64,000 nt of DNA, from contig CP083650.1 of assembly GCA_020099315.1 (NCBI GenBank), positions 1,364,001-1,428,000 of the forward strand, written 5' to 3'. The first letter of the stretch is position 1. The number at the start of each line of letters is the position of its first letter. A program made the position numbers and the translations under genes. Source of the DNA: Citrobacter europaeus. Its GTDB lineage: Bacteria > Pseudomonadota > Gammaproteobacteria > Enterobacterales > Enterobacteriaceae. This document shows, piece after piece, positions 44,448 to 52,081 of the stretch. The notes under the pieces were generated by a model that did not search any database, was not told the origin of the DNA, and saw nothing but the letters and a program-made list of their open reading frames with translations.

Positions 44448-45236
44448 ATGAAAAGCAATAATATTAATGCAGCCATATTAATGGCTGCACTGGTCATGCC
44501 TGTAACTGGCGCTATGGCCACGGAAAATAATACGACTACTGCCCCTCAGGCGAAATCGACACCCTTTACTACCGTGTATTTTGCACCGCGTACGCAGTAC
44601 CGTACGGCCAGCAAAGGTTTTTTGCAGCGATTAATGTTAACCGGGGTGGTACAGGACTCAGACAGTATATTTAAAAGCATGTACTGGAGTTTTGAAACCG
44701 ATGCCGATCTTGGTAAAAATATGGACCAGTGGAAAAGCAGCTATCAGGAAGCCGAGTTTAACAAGCCTTTTGCTCTGGGTGATAGTGACTTCTGGCTTGA
44801 GCCCGGCGTGGTGTTTCACTGGGAGTCTGCAGGTTCACGTGTCGACCCTTATATTGGTATTGGCTATCATTTTGACCCAACGCTGGGGGCTGTACTACGC
44901 TACCGATATAACCATCAAAACCATGACAGCGAAACGTTGCAAGGCGACTGGGATGACTCTTCAGAGCACCGCGTTGATATTTATTTAACCAAGTATTTTA
45001 CGCCAAACTTCTGGGTGCAATATAATCCAACGTATTACAGTAAAACCCATGGCGATAAATTTGAGTATGCTAACGGCAAGAATCATACTCTGCAGCATAA
45101 CTTTGTATTTAATTTCCATGCCACACCGCGGTTTTATCCATTTTTTGAATTAGGCTATCTTGATAAATACAAAGATGGTGATGATACAAAAAATGAATAT
45201 CAAATCAGGGTAGGGTTTAAATATAACTTAAACTAA
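44448..45236 (+). CDS. KdgM-family oligosaccharide porin
   Basis: The 262-residue protein has a signal peptide cleaved near residue 24 (PVTGAMA). The mature part has alternating amphipathic beta-strands that fit the 12-stranded KdgM/NanC barrel (YIGIGYHFDPTLGAVLRYRY, EHRVDIYLTKYF, YQIRVGFKYNLN). It ends in N rather than the usual aromatic, but F and Y occupy the strand. KdgM-type porins admit acidic oligosaccharides such as oligogalacturonate. It is 80 bases after the GH88 gene and ends the locus. The opposite gene abrB is convergent. Confidence 0.88.
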   Translation: MKSNNINAAILMAALVMPVTGAMATENNTTTAPQAKSTPFTTVYFAPRTQYRTASKGFLQRLMLTGVVQDSDSIFKSMYWSFETDADLGKNMDQWKSSYQEAEFNKPFALGDSDFWLEPGVVFHWESAGSRVDPYIGIGYHFDPTLGAVLRYRYNHQNHDSETLQGDWDDSSEHRVDIYLTKYFTPNFWVQYNPTYYSKTHGDKFEYANGKNHTLQHNFVFNFHATPRFYPFFELGYLDKYKDGDDTKNEYQIRVGFKYNLN

Positions 45237-45243
45237 TTCCGGC

Positions 45244-46293
45244 TTACGATGATAATTGCTTTGGCGCGTGCACTGAAATAAACCGCGCCACCGCCGGGCC
45301 GGTTAATAAAATGCTGAACAGCCGCAGGGTTTGCATCGCCATGATCAACGCCATATCGGCGTGACTCCCTGCGGCAATCACCGCAACAGAATCCACCCCA
45401 CCGGGACTGGTCGCCAGATAGGCGGTGAGAAAATCTATCTGCATGTAATGCGCCAGCCCCCAGGCCATAGCGGCGCAGATCGCCATCAGTGAAAAAATGG
45501 ACAACAGGATCTGCGGTAAGGGGCGCAACGCCGTTAAGAAAATCTGCTTGTCAAAGCCAAGGCCGATTTGCCAGCCGATGGCCATATAAGCTATTGCCAG
45601 CAGCCATTCCGGCAGTTCAATCACCATCACACCGCCAGCGTTCAGCAACGCGCCCGCCAGCATGGGCAATAACATCACGCCGGAGGGGATACGCAGTAAG
45701 CGCCCGGCTACACCGGCAACGGCGGCCAGCGCCAGGGTACTGAACAGATTACCGCTCAGTGGCGGAAACCAGACGATTTGTTCACTGACCGCCTGCGCCT
45801 GATCGCCCATCATCAATCGGGTGACCAGCGCTGCTGCCCCGACCACCAACAGTACGCGCAGATACTGCATAAACGCCACCAGCCGGATGTCGGCGCCAAA
45901 TTCCTGGGCCATCGCGACCATCGCTGCCGCGCCGCCAGGTGAAGAACCCCACGCGCCGGTGTTCCCCGGTAGATTACTGTAGCGCACCAGCAGCCAGCCG
46001 ATTACCGCGCTGCTGATAAGGGTCGCCAGCAGGACAACAATCACCATCGGCCAGTGGGCCGCAAGGGTTGTGAAGATTGAACCGGTCAGATTTTGGGCAA
46101 TCATACAGCCGAGAATCGCCTGCGCACCAAGAAATGTGCAGCGGGGAGGGTGCAGCGAAATGCCGCGCATACTGAAGATGATGCCGACGATCATCGAACC
46201 GAGCAGCAATGGTCCTGGAAGATGGATAAACAGAAAGAGCAGGGAAAGAAGGAGCGATAGCAGAAACAACAGGCTCCACTGCAAAACAGGCAT
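45244..46293 (-). CDS. abrB: AbrB-family membrane protein (YbgN)
   Basis: The 349-residue protein has about ten membrane segments in two repeated halves (LLLGSMIVGIIFSMRGI and later VMLLPMLAGALLNAGGV), typical of the AbrB/ammonia-monooxygenase-like transporter family. The GGAAAMVAMAQEFGAD and SPGGVDSVAVIAAGSHADMA motifs mark the two inverted repeats. E. coli AbrB affects aidB expression; its transported substrate is unknown. It stands between nei and gltA in E. coli too, and here is separated from nei by the inserted sugar locus. Confidence 0.9.
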   Translation of the reverse strand: MPVLQWSLLFLLSLLLSLLFLFIHLPGPLLLGSMIVGIIFSMRGISLHPPRCTFLGAQAILGCMIAQNLTGSIFTTLAAHWPMVIVVLLATLISSAVIGWLLVRYSNLPGNTGAWGSSPGGAAAMVAMAQEFGADIRLVAFMQYLRVLLVVGAAALVTRLMMGDQAQAVSEQIVWFPPLSGNLFSTLALAAVAGVAGRLLRIPSGVMLLPMLAGALLNAGGVMVIELPEWLLAIAYMAIGWQIGLGFDKQIFLTALRPLPQILLSIFSLMAICAAMAWGLAHYMQIDFLTAYLATSPGGVDSVAVIAAGSHADMALIMAMQTLRLFSILLTGPAVARFISVHAPKQLSS

Positions 46294-46381
46294 CCCATGC
46301 TCCTGAGTGAAATGACGGAAATCTCAGTAAATCATAGAGAAAGCGCGATGAGAATAAAATAATGTGGATCAAGAAAAAACA

Positions 46382-46464
46382 GGTCGGATTCTGGCGTTAC
46401 TGCCTTATCCGACCCGGGAGAATTAATAGCTGAAAGCCGGACAGGCGCAAGCGCCATCCGGCAG
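46382..46464. repeat. Pair of REP-like palindromes downstream of gltA
   Basis: Two palindromes, GTCGGATTCTGGCGTTAC with CTTATCCGACC, and GCCGGACAGGCGCAAGCGCC with ATCCGGCA, follow one another. They are of the enterobacterial REP/BIME type. There is no T run, so they probably act as mRNA 3'-end stabilisers. Confidence 0.7.
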
Positions 46465-46468
46465 ACAA

Positions 46469-47752
46469 TTAACGCTTAATTGCAGATTTAAAATCGCGCT
46501 TGTCGTAGCCGGTGTACAGCTGACGCGGACGAGCGATTTTCATGCCGTCGGTGTGCATTTCGTTCCAGTGCGCAATCCAGCCAACGGTACGCGCCATGGC
46601 GAAGATAACGGTGAACATGGAGGACGGAATACCCATCGCTTTCAGGATGATGCCGGAGTAGAAGTCTACATTCGGGTAGAGTTTCTTCTCGATGAAGTAC
46701 GGGTCGTTGAGCGCAATGTGCTCAAGTTCCATCGCCACTTCCAGCAGATCGTCTTTGGTGCCCAATTCTTTCAGCACTTCGTGGCAGGTTTCACGCATGA
46801 CGGTAGCGCGCGGGTCATAGTTTTTGTAAACACGGTGACCAAAGCCCATCAGGCGGAAGGAATCATTCTTGTCTTTCGCGCGGCGAACAAATTCCGGAAT
46901 GTGTTTAACAGAGCTGATTTCTTCCAGCATTTTCAGTGCAGCTTCGTTTGCGCCGCCGTGTGCCGGTCCCCACAGGGAAGCAATACCGGCCGCGATACAG
47001 GCAAACGGGTTAGCGCCAGAAGAACCCGCGGTACGTACGGTAGAGGTTGAGGCGTTCTGTTCGTGGTCAGCGTGCAGGATTAAGATACGGTCCATTGCGC
47101 GTTCCAGAATCGGATTGACTTCGTATTTTTCGCACGGCGTGGAGAACATCATGTTCAGGAAGTTACCGGCGTAAGAGAGGTCATTACGCGGGTAGACGAA
47201 CGGCTGTCCAATGGAATATTTATAACACATTGCTGCCATGGTTGGCATTTTGGACAGCAGACGGAAAGCGGCGATTTCACGGTGACGTGGATTATTCACA
47301 TCCAGCGAGTCGTGGTAGAACGCAGCCAGCGCCCCGGTAACACCGCACATAACGGCCATCGGGTGAGAGTCGCGGCGGAAACCGTGGAACAGACGGGTGA
47401 TCTGCTCGTGGATCATGGTATGGCGAGTGACTGTGGTTTTGAACTCGTCGTACTCTTCCTGCGTCGGTTTTTCACCGTACAGCAGGATGTAACACACTTC
47501 CAGATAGTTAGACTCGGTCGCCAACTGATCAATCGGGAAGCCGCGATGCAACAAAATACCTTCGTCACCATCAATGAAAGTAATTTTGGATTCGCAGGAT
47601 GCGGTAGAGGTGAAACCTGGGTCAAAAGTAAACATCCCTTTTGAGCCAAGGCTACGAATATCAATAACATCTTGACCGAGCGTACCTTTCAGCACATCCA
47701 GTTCAATAGCAGCGTCACCATTTAGAGTGAGTTTTGCTTTAGTATCAGCCAT
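46469..47752 (-). CDS. gltA: GltA, type II citrate synthase
   Basis: The 427 residues equal E. coli. Active-site regions are WGPAHGGANEAAL (first His), MGFGHRVYKNYDPRA (second His) and the late NVDFYSGIILKAMG (Asp). It condenses oxaloacetate and acetyl-CoA to citrate as the entry to the TCA cycle, and the hexameric form is inhibited by NADH. A TAAGGAG site precedes the ATG. It is divergent from sdhC across a 712-base control region. Confidence 0.99.
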   Translation of the reverse strand: MADTKAKLTLNGDAAIELDVLKGTLGQDVIDIRSLGSKGMFTFDPGFTSTASCESKITFIDGDEGILLHRGFPIDQLATESNYLEVCYILLYGEKPTQEEYDEFKTTVTRHTMIHEQITRLFHGFRRDSHPMAVMCGVTGALAAFYHDSLDVNNPRHREIAAFRLLSKMPTMAAMCYKYSIGQPFVYPRNDLSYAGNFLNMMFSTPCEKYEVNPILERAMDRILILHADHEQNASTSTVRTAGSSGANPFACIAAGIASLWGPAHGGANEAALKMLEEISSVKHIPEFVRRAKDKNDSFRLMGFGHRVYKNYDPRATVMRETCHEVLKELGTKDDLLEVAMELEHIALNDPYFIEKKLYPNVDFYSGIILKAMGIPSSMFTVIFAMARTVGWIAHWNEMHTDGMKIARPRQLYTGYDKRDFKSAIKR

Positions 47753-48151
47753 TTACGGTCTCCTTAGCGCCTTATTGCTTAAGACTGCCGGAACTTAAAT
47801 CTGCCTTCGTACATCAATAAACCGTTACCAGTTTGTTATTTGGCTCGCCGCTCTGCGAAAGAGGGGATGACCTGGGTACAGAGCTATGGGCGCTTGCAGG
47901 TAAAACGGTCTTTTCATGGCGAATAAACTGCAAATCAAGAACTTAGCAATCCGAATTATTAAACCTGTCTATCACTAATAACTGTCCTGACGGTATTGGT
48001 CAATACTTCCACACTGTTACATAACTAAATCTCCGGTGAAAGAGTGACCCCATAACTTTTACGCATTATATGCTTTTTCTGGTGTCGTTTGTAACAACTT
48101 TGTTTAATGATTGTCAAATCAGATGATTAAAAATTAAAATAATGTTGTTAT

Positions 48152-48167
48152 CGTGACCTATGTCACT
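48152..48167. promoter_or_regulatory. CRP-like site upstream of sdhC
   Basis: CGTGACCTATGTCACT fits the TGTGA-N6-TCACA layout with two outer mismatches. It lies 60-76 bases upstream of the probable sdhC -10 box, a position consistent with activation. E. coli sdh is CRP-dependent. Confidence 0.6.
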
Positions 48168-48204
48168 GTTCGGGATAAAACCCGACAAACTATATGTAGG
48201 TTAA

Positions 48205-48233
48205 TTGTAATGATTTTGTGAACGTCCTATACT
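48205..48233 (+). promoter_or_regulatory. Probable sdhC sigma-70 promoter
   Basis: TTGTAA, a 17-base spacer and TATACT give a good sigma-70 promoter about 225 bases before sdhC. The long leader agrees with the known E. coli sdhC 5' UTR. Confidence 0.7.
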
Positions 48234-48464
48234 GCCGCCAGGTCTCCGGAATACCCTGCAATCCCGAGCCAACCAGCGTTGTATCGTGTCGTTTTAGCAT
48301 CTGGAAGCAGTGTTTTATATGACGCGTAGTTATAGTAAGGACGCTGTCTGACCCGCACGCAGACCGGAGGAAGGAAATCCCGTCGTCTTTCAGGCTACAG
48401 GTGTCTTCATCTTCTGTACCCGAAGTCCAAAGGGAATAATAAGAACAGCATGTGGGCGTTATTC

Positions 48465-48854
48465 ATGATAAGAAATGTGAAAAAACAAAGACCTGTCAAT
48501 CTGGATCTGCAAACGATCCGGTTCCCAATCACGGCGATAGCGTCCATTCTCCATCGCGTATCCGGAGTGATCACCTTCGTGGCGGTCGGGATTCTGTTGT
48601 GGTTATTGGGTACCAGCCTTTCCTCCCCTGAAGGTTTCCTCACCGCGTCATCCATTATGAATAACTTCTTTGTGGAGTTAATTCTGTGGGGGATCCTGAT
48701 TGCGCTGGCATATCACGCCGTAATGGGCATTCGCCATCTGTTGATGGATTTTGGCTATATCGAAGAAACCCTCGAAGCAGGGACACGCTCCGCCAAAATT
48801 TGTTTCGTTATCATTGTCGTGCTTTCACTTCTCGCAGGAGTCCTCGTATGGTAA
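48465..48854 (+). CDS. sdhC: SdhC, succinate dehydrogenase cytochrome b556 subunit
   Basis: The ATG at 48465 (MIRNVKKQRPVNLDLQTIRF) gives 129 residues, the E. coli length; a frame from 48450 adds five unsupported residues. Three membrane helices are visible. SHR-type motif HRVSGVITF and the heme-ligand histidine in LAYHAVMGIRHLLMD are conserved. With SdhD it anchors SdhAB and binds heme b and ubiquinone. The 3' end overlaps sdhD by 7 bases. Confidence 0.97.
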   Translation: MIRNVKKQRPVNLDLQTIRFPITAIASILHRVSGVITFVAVGILLWLLGTSLSSPEGFLTASSIMNNFFVELILWGILIALAYHAVMGIRHLLMDFGYIEETLEAGTRSAKICFVIIVVLSLLAGVLVW

Positions 48855-49195
48855 GCAACGCCTCCGCATTAGGACGCAACGGCGTACATGACTTCATTCT
48901 GGTCCGTGCTACCGCTATCGTTCTGACGTTATACATCATCTATATGGTCGGCTTCTTCGCCACCAGCGGCGAGCTGACGTTTGAAGTCTGGACCGGTTTC
49001 TTCTCATCGGCATTCACCAAAGTCTTCACCCTGCTGGCACTTTTCTCCATCTTGATTCATGCCTGGATCGGCATGTGGCAGGTGTTGACCGACTACGTTA
49101 AACCTCTGGCTGTGCGCCTGATTCTGCAACTGGCTATCGTCGTTGCGCTGGTGGTTTACGTCATTTATGGATTTGTTGTGGTGTGGGGTGTGTAA
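48848..49195 (+). CDS. sdhD: SdhD, succinate dehydrogenase membrane anchor
   Basis: The ATG at 48848 (MVSNASALGRNGVHDFILVR) gives 115 residues, as in E. coli; reading further upstream would pass through sdhC. Three membrane helices are present. The quinone-site and heme region has HAWIGMWQVLTDYVK. Its stop shares a base with the sdhA start (TAATG). Confidence 0.97.
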   Translation: MVSNASALGRNGVHDFILVRATAIVLTLYIIYMVGFFATSGELTFEVWTGFFSSAFTKVFTLLALFSILIHAWIGMWQVLTDYVKPLAVRLILQLAIVVALVVYVIYGFVVVWGV

Positions 49196-50961
49196 TGAAA
49201 CTGCCAGTCAGAGAATTTGATGCTGTTGTGATTGGTGCCGGCGGCGCAGGTATGCGCGCGGCGCTGCAAATTTCCCAGAGCGGTCAGACCTGTGCGCTGC
49301 TCTCCAAAGTGTTCCCAACCCGTTCCCATACCGTATCCGCACAAGGTGGCATCACCGTTGCGCTCGGTAATACCCATGAAGATAACTGGGAATGGCACAT
49401 GTACGACACCGTTAAAGGGTCGGACTACATTGGTGACCAGGACGCTATTGAATATATGTGTAAAACCGGTCCGGAAGCGATTCTGGAGCTGGACCACATG
49501 GGGCTGCCGTTCTCTCGCCTCGACAATGGCACAATTTATCAACGTCCGTTTGGCGGCCAGTCGAAGAACTTCGGCGGCGAGCAGGCGGCACGTACCGCGG
49601 CAGCGGCAGACCGTACCGGTCATGCGCTGTTGCACACGCTGTATCAGCAGAACCTGAAAAACCACACCACAATTTTCTCCGAGTGGTATGCGCTGGACCT
49701 GGTGAAAAACGCCGATGGCGCCGTTGTCGGTTGTACCGCGCTGTGTATCGAAACCGGTGAAGTGGTTTACTTCAAAGCCCGCGCAACCGTGCTGGCGACC
49801 GGCGGTGCTGGCCGTATTTATCAGTCCACCACCAATGCCCACATCAACACCGGTGACGGCGTGGGTATGGCTATCCGCGCTGGCGTGCCGGTGCAGGATA
49901 TGGAGATGTGGCAGTTTCACCCAACCGGCATCGCCGGCGCAGGCGTTCTGGTAACAGAAGGCTGCCGTGGTGAAGGTGGCTACCTGCTGAACAAACACGG
50001 CGAGCGCTTTATGGAGCGTTATGCCCCGAACGCGAAAGACCTGGCGGGTCGTGACGTGGTGGCGCGTTCCATCATGATCGAAATCCGTGAAGGTCGCGGC
50101 TGCGACGGCCCGTGGGGTCCGCATGCCAAATTGAAACTCGACCACCTGGGTAAAGAAGTGCTGGAATCCCGTCTGCCGGGCATTCTCGAACTGTCTCGTA
50201 CCTTTGCTCACGTTGACCCGGTCAAAGAGCCGATTCCGGTTATCCCAACCTGCCACTATATGATGGGCGGTATTCCGACCAAAGTGACAGGCCAGGCGCT
50301 GACCGTAAACGAACAGGGCGAAGATGTGGTGATCCCGGGGCTGTTTGCTGTCGGCGAAATCGCGTGCGTGTCGGTTCACGGCGCCAACCGTCTGGGCGGC
50401 AACTCGCTGCTGGACCTGGTGGTATTTGGTCGTGCGGTGGGGCTGCATCTGCAGGAATCTATCGCTGAGCAGGGTGACCTGCTGGATGCGACCGAAGATG
50501 AAATCGATGCTTCTCTGGCGCGCCTGAATCGCTGGAACGGTAACCGCAACGGTGAAGACCCGGTGGCAATTCGCAAAGCGCTGCAGGAATGTATGCAGCA
50601 CAACTTCTCGGTATTCCGCGAAGGCGATGCGATGGCGAAAGGTCTGGAAGAGCTGAAAGCGATCCGCGAACGTCTGAAAAATGCCCGCCTGGACGATACC
50701 TCCAGCGAGTTCAACACCCAGCGCGTTGAGTGTCTGGAGCTGGATAACCTGATGGAGACCGCGTACGCCACTGCAGTATCTGCAAACTTCCGTACCGAAA
50801 GCCGCGGCGCGCATAGCCGCTTCGACTTCCCGGAACGTGATGATGAAAACTGGCTGTGCCATTCCCTGTACCTGCCAGAGTCGGAATCCATGACGCGACG
50901 TCAAGTCAATATGGAACCGAAGCTGCGCCCGGCATTCCCGCCGAAGATTCGTACTTATTAA
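49195..50961 (+). CDS. sdhA: SdhA, succinate dehydrogenase flavoprotein
   Basis: The ATG at 49195 (MKLPVREFDAVVIGAGGAGM) gives 588 residues, as in E. coli. His45 in TRSHTVSAQGG is the covalent FAD attachment site. Substrate-site residues appear in HPTGIAGAGVLVTEGCRGEGG, the Arg in ARSIMIEIREGRG, and HGANRLGGNSLLDL near the C-terminal flavin contacts. It oxidises succinate to fumarate at the inner membrane and passes electrons to SdhB. Confidence 0.99.
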   Translation: MKLPVREFDAVVIGAGGAGMRAALQISQSGQTCALLSKVFPTRSHTVSAQGGITVALGNTHEDNWEWHMYDTVKGSDYIGDQDAIEYMCKTGPEAILELDHMGLPFSRLDNGTIYQRPFGGQSKNFGGEQAARTAAAADRTGHALLHTLYQQNLKNHTTIFSEWYALDLVKNADGAVVGCTALCIETGEVVYFKARATVLATGGAGRIYQSTTNAHINTGDGVGMAIRAGVPVQDMEMWQFHPTGIAGAGVLVTEGCRGEGGYLLNKHGERFMERYAPNAKDLAGRDVVARSIMIEIREGRGCDGPWGPHAKLKLDHLGKEVLESRLPGILELSRTFAHVDPVKEPIPVIPTCHYMMGGIPTKVTGQALTVNEQGEDVVIPGLFAVGEIACVSVHGANRLGGNSLLDLVVFGRAVGLHLQESIAEQGDLLDATEDEIDASLARLNRWNGNRNGEDPVAIRKALQECMQHNFSVFREGDAMAKGLEELKAIRERLKNARLDDTSSEFNTQRVECLELDNLMETAYATAVSANFRTESRGAHSRFDFPERDDENWLCHSLYLPESESMTRRQVNMEPKLRPAFPPKIRTY

Positions 50962-50976
50962 TGCGGAGACAGGACA

Positions 50977-51693
50977 ATGAAACTCGAGTTTTCAGTTTAT
51001 CGCTATAACCCGGATGTTGACGACGCTCCGCACATGCAGGATTACACCCTGGAGGCGGAAGAAGGGCGCGACATGATGCTGCTGGATGCATTGATGCAGT
51101 TGAAAGAAAAAGATCCGTCGCTGTCGTTTCGTCGCTCCTGCCGTGAAGGGGTTTGTGGCTCCGACGGTCTGAACATGAACGGCAAAAATGGACTGGCCTG
51201 TATCACACCTATTTCTGCGCTGAATCAGCCGGGCAAGAAAATTGTCATTCGCCCGCTGCCAGGTTTACCGGTTGTGCGCGATTTGGTGGTAGACATGGGG
51301 CAATTCTACGCACAGTATGAGAAGATTAAGCCTTACTTGTTGAATAATGGGAAAAATCCGCCGGCTCGTGAGCATTTACAAATGCCTGAGCAGCGTGAGA
51401 AGCTCGATGGGCTGTATGAATGTATTTTGTGTGCATGCTGCTCAACGTCCTGCCCATCATTCTGGTGGAACCCGGACAAGTTTATTGGCCCGGCAGGCCT
51501 GCTGGCAGCGTATCGCTTCTTAATTGATAGCCGCGATACCGAGACCGACAGCCGCCTGGAAGGTTTAAGTGACGCTTTCAGCGTATTCCGCTGCCATAGC
51601 ATCATGAACTGCGTCAGTGTATGTCCGAAAGGGCTGAACCCGACGCGCGCCATCGGCCATATTAAGTCGATGCTGCTCAAACGTAGTGCGTAA
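50977..51693 (+). CDS. sdhB: SdhB, succinate dehydrogenase iron-sulfur subunit
   Basis: The 238 residues equal E. coli. The plant-type ferredoxin cysteines are in SCREGVCGSDGLNMNG. The bacterial-type clusters are CILCACCSTSCPS and CHSIMNCVSVCPKGLNP. It carries the [2Fe-2S], [4Fe-4S] and [3Fe-4S] centres between FAD and quinone. It lies 15 bases after sdhA. A 388-base gap with REP and ERIC elements follows before sucA. Confidence 0.99.
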   Translation: MKLEFSVYRYNPDVDDAPHMQDYTLEAEEGRDMMLLDALMQLKEKDPSLSFRRSCREGVCGSDGLNMNGKNGLACITPISALNQPGKKIVIRPLPGLPVVRDLVVDMGQFYAQYEKIKPYLLNNGKNPPAREHLQMPEQREKLDGLYECILCACCSTSCPSFWWNPDKFIGPAGLLAAYRFLIDSRDTETDSRLEGLSDAFSVFRCHSIMNCVSVCPKGLNPTRAIGHIKSMLLKRSA

Positions 51694-51708
51694 GTTGTTG
51701 TAGTGGTT

Positions 51709-51785
51709 GCCGGATGGCGACGTAGCGTCTTATCCGGCCTACAGGTGAAATCCCGTAGGCCTGATAAGCTAAGCGCCATCAGGCA
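51709..51785. repeat. REP/BIME pair between sdhB and sucA
   Basis: GCCGGATGGCGACGTAGCGT with CTTATCCGGCCTAC and the facing GTAGGCCTGATAAGCTAAGC with GCCATCAGGCA form two oppositely oriented REP sequences, as in a classic BIME. They lie in the sdhB-sucA spacer of 51694-52081. Confidence 0.85.
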
Positions 51786-51932
51786 ATATAAGTGCAGGAA
51801 ACCTCTAAAAACTGCCTCTTATCTCTGACAGTTTTTAAAGGTTCCTTCGCGAGCCAAATAAAAAGAGCTCGCAAGTGAACCCCGGCACGCACATCGGTGT
51901 GCGTGGTAGTATCCACGGCGAAATACTCGTCA

Positions 51933-52038
51933 TAGATCACGTTGCATGTGCGTTGGCTGCACTTGCTCACCCCGGTCACTTACTGGATGTAAGCTCCCGG
52001 GGATTCGCAAGCTTGCCGCCTTCCTGAAACGTGATCTA
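51933..52038. repeat. ERIC (IRU) element upstream of sucA
   Basis: The element carries the ERIC core: GCTCACCCCGGTCACTTACT followed closely by ATGTAAGCTCCCGGGGATTC, which differ from the consensus primer sequences at few positions. Its ends are a perfect inverted repeat, TAGATCACGTT and AACGTGATCTA. At about 106 bases it is a little shorter than the usual 127-base element. It ends 43 bases before sucA, so it is transcribed into the operon mRNA as a long hairpin. Confidence 0.88.
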
Positions 52039-52081
52039 TTTAGAGTATTAAATAAGCAGAAAAGATGCTTAAGGGATCACG

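Larger units (their letters stand above)
47753..48464. other. gltA-sdhC divergent control region
   Basis: These 712 bases have no supported gene. They hold the promoters of gltA and of the sdh-suc operon. The AT-rich middle (48060-48150) is a plausible region for ArcA binding, as in E. coli. The stretch 48240-48464 is the sdhC 5' leader, which in E. coli is the target of the sRNAs Spot 42 and RyhB near the sdhC start. Confidence 0.8.

Noticed and set aside
49165..50904. A 579-codon open frame on the minus strand opposite sdhA
   Set aside because: It is the complement of a highly expressed GC-rich gene whose codon pattern leaves the antisense frame open. It has no ribosome site and no recognisable family.
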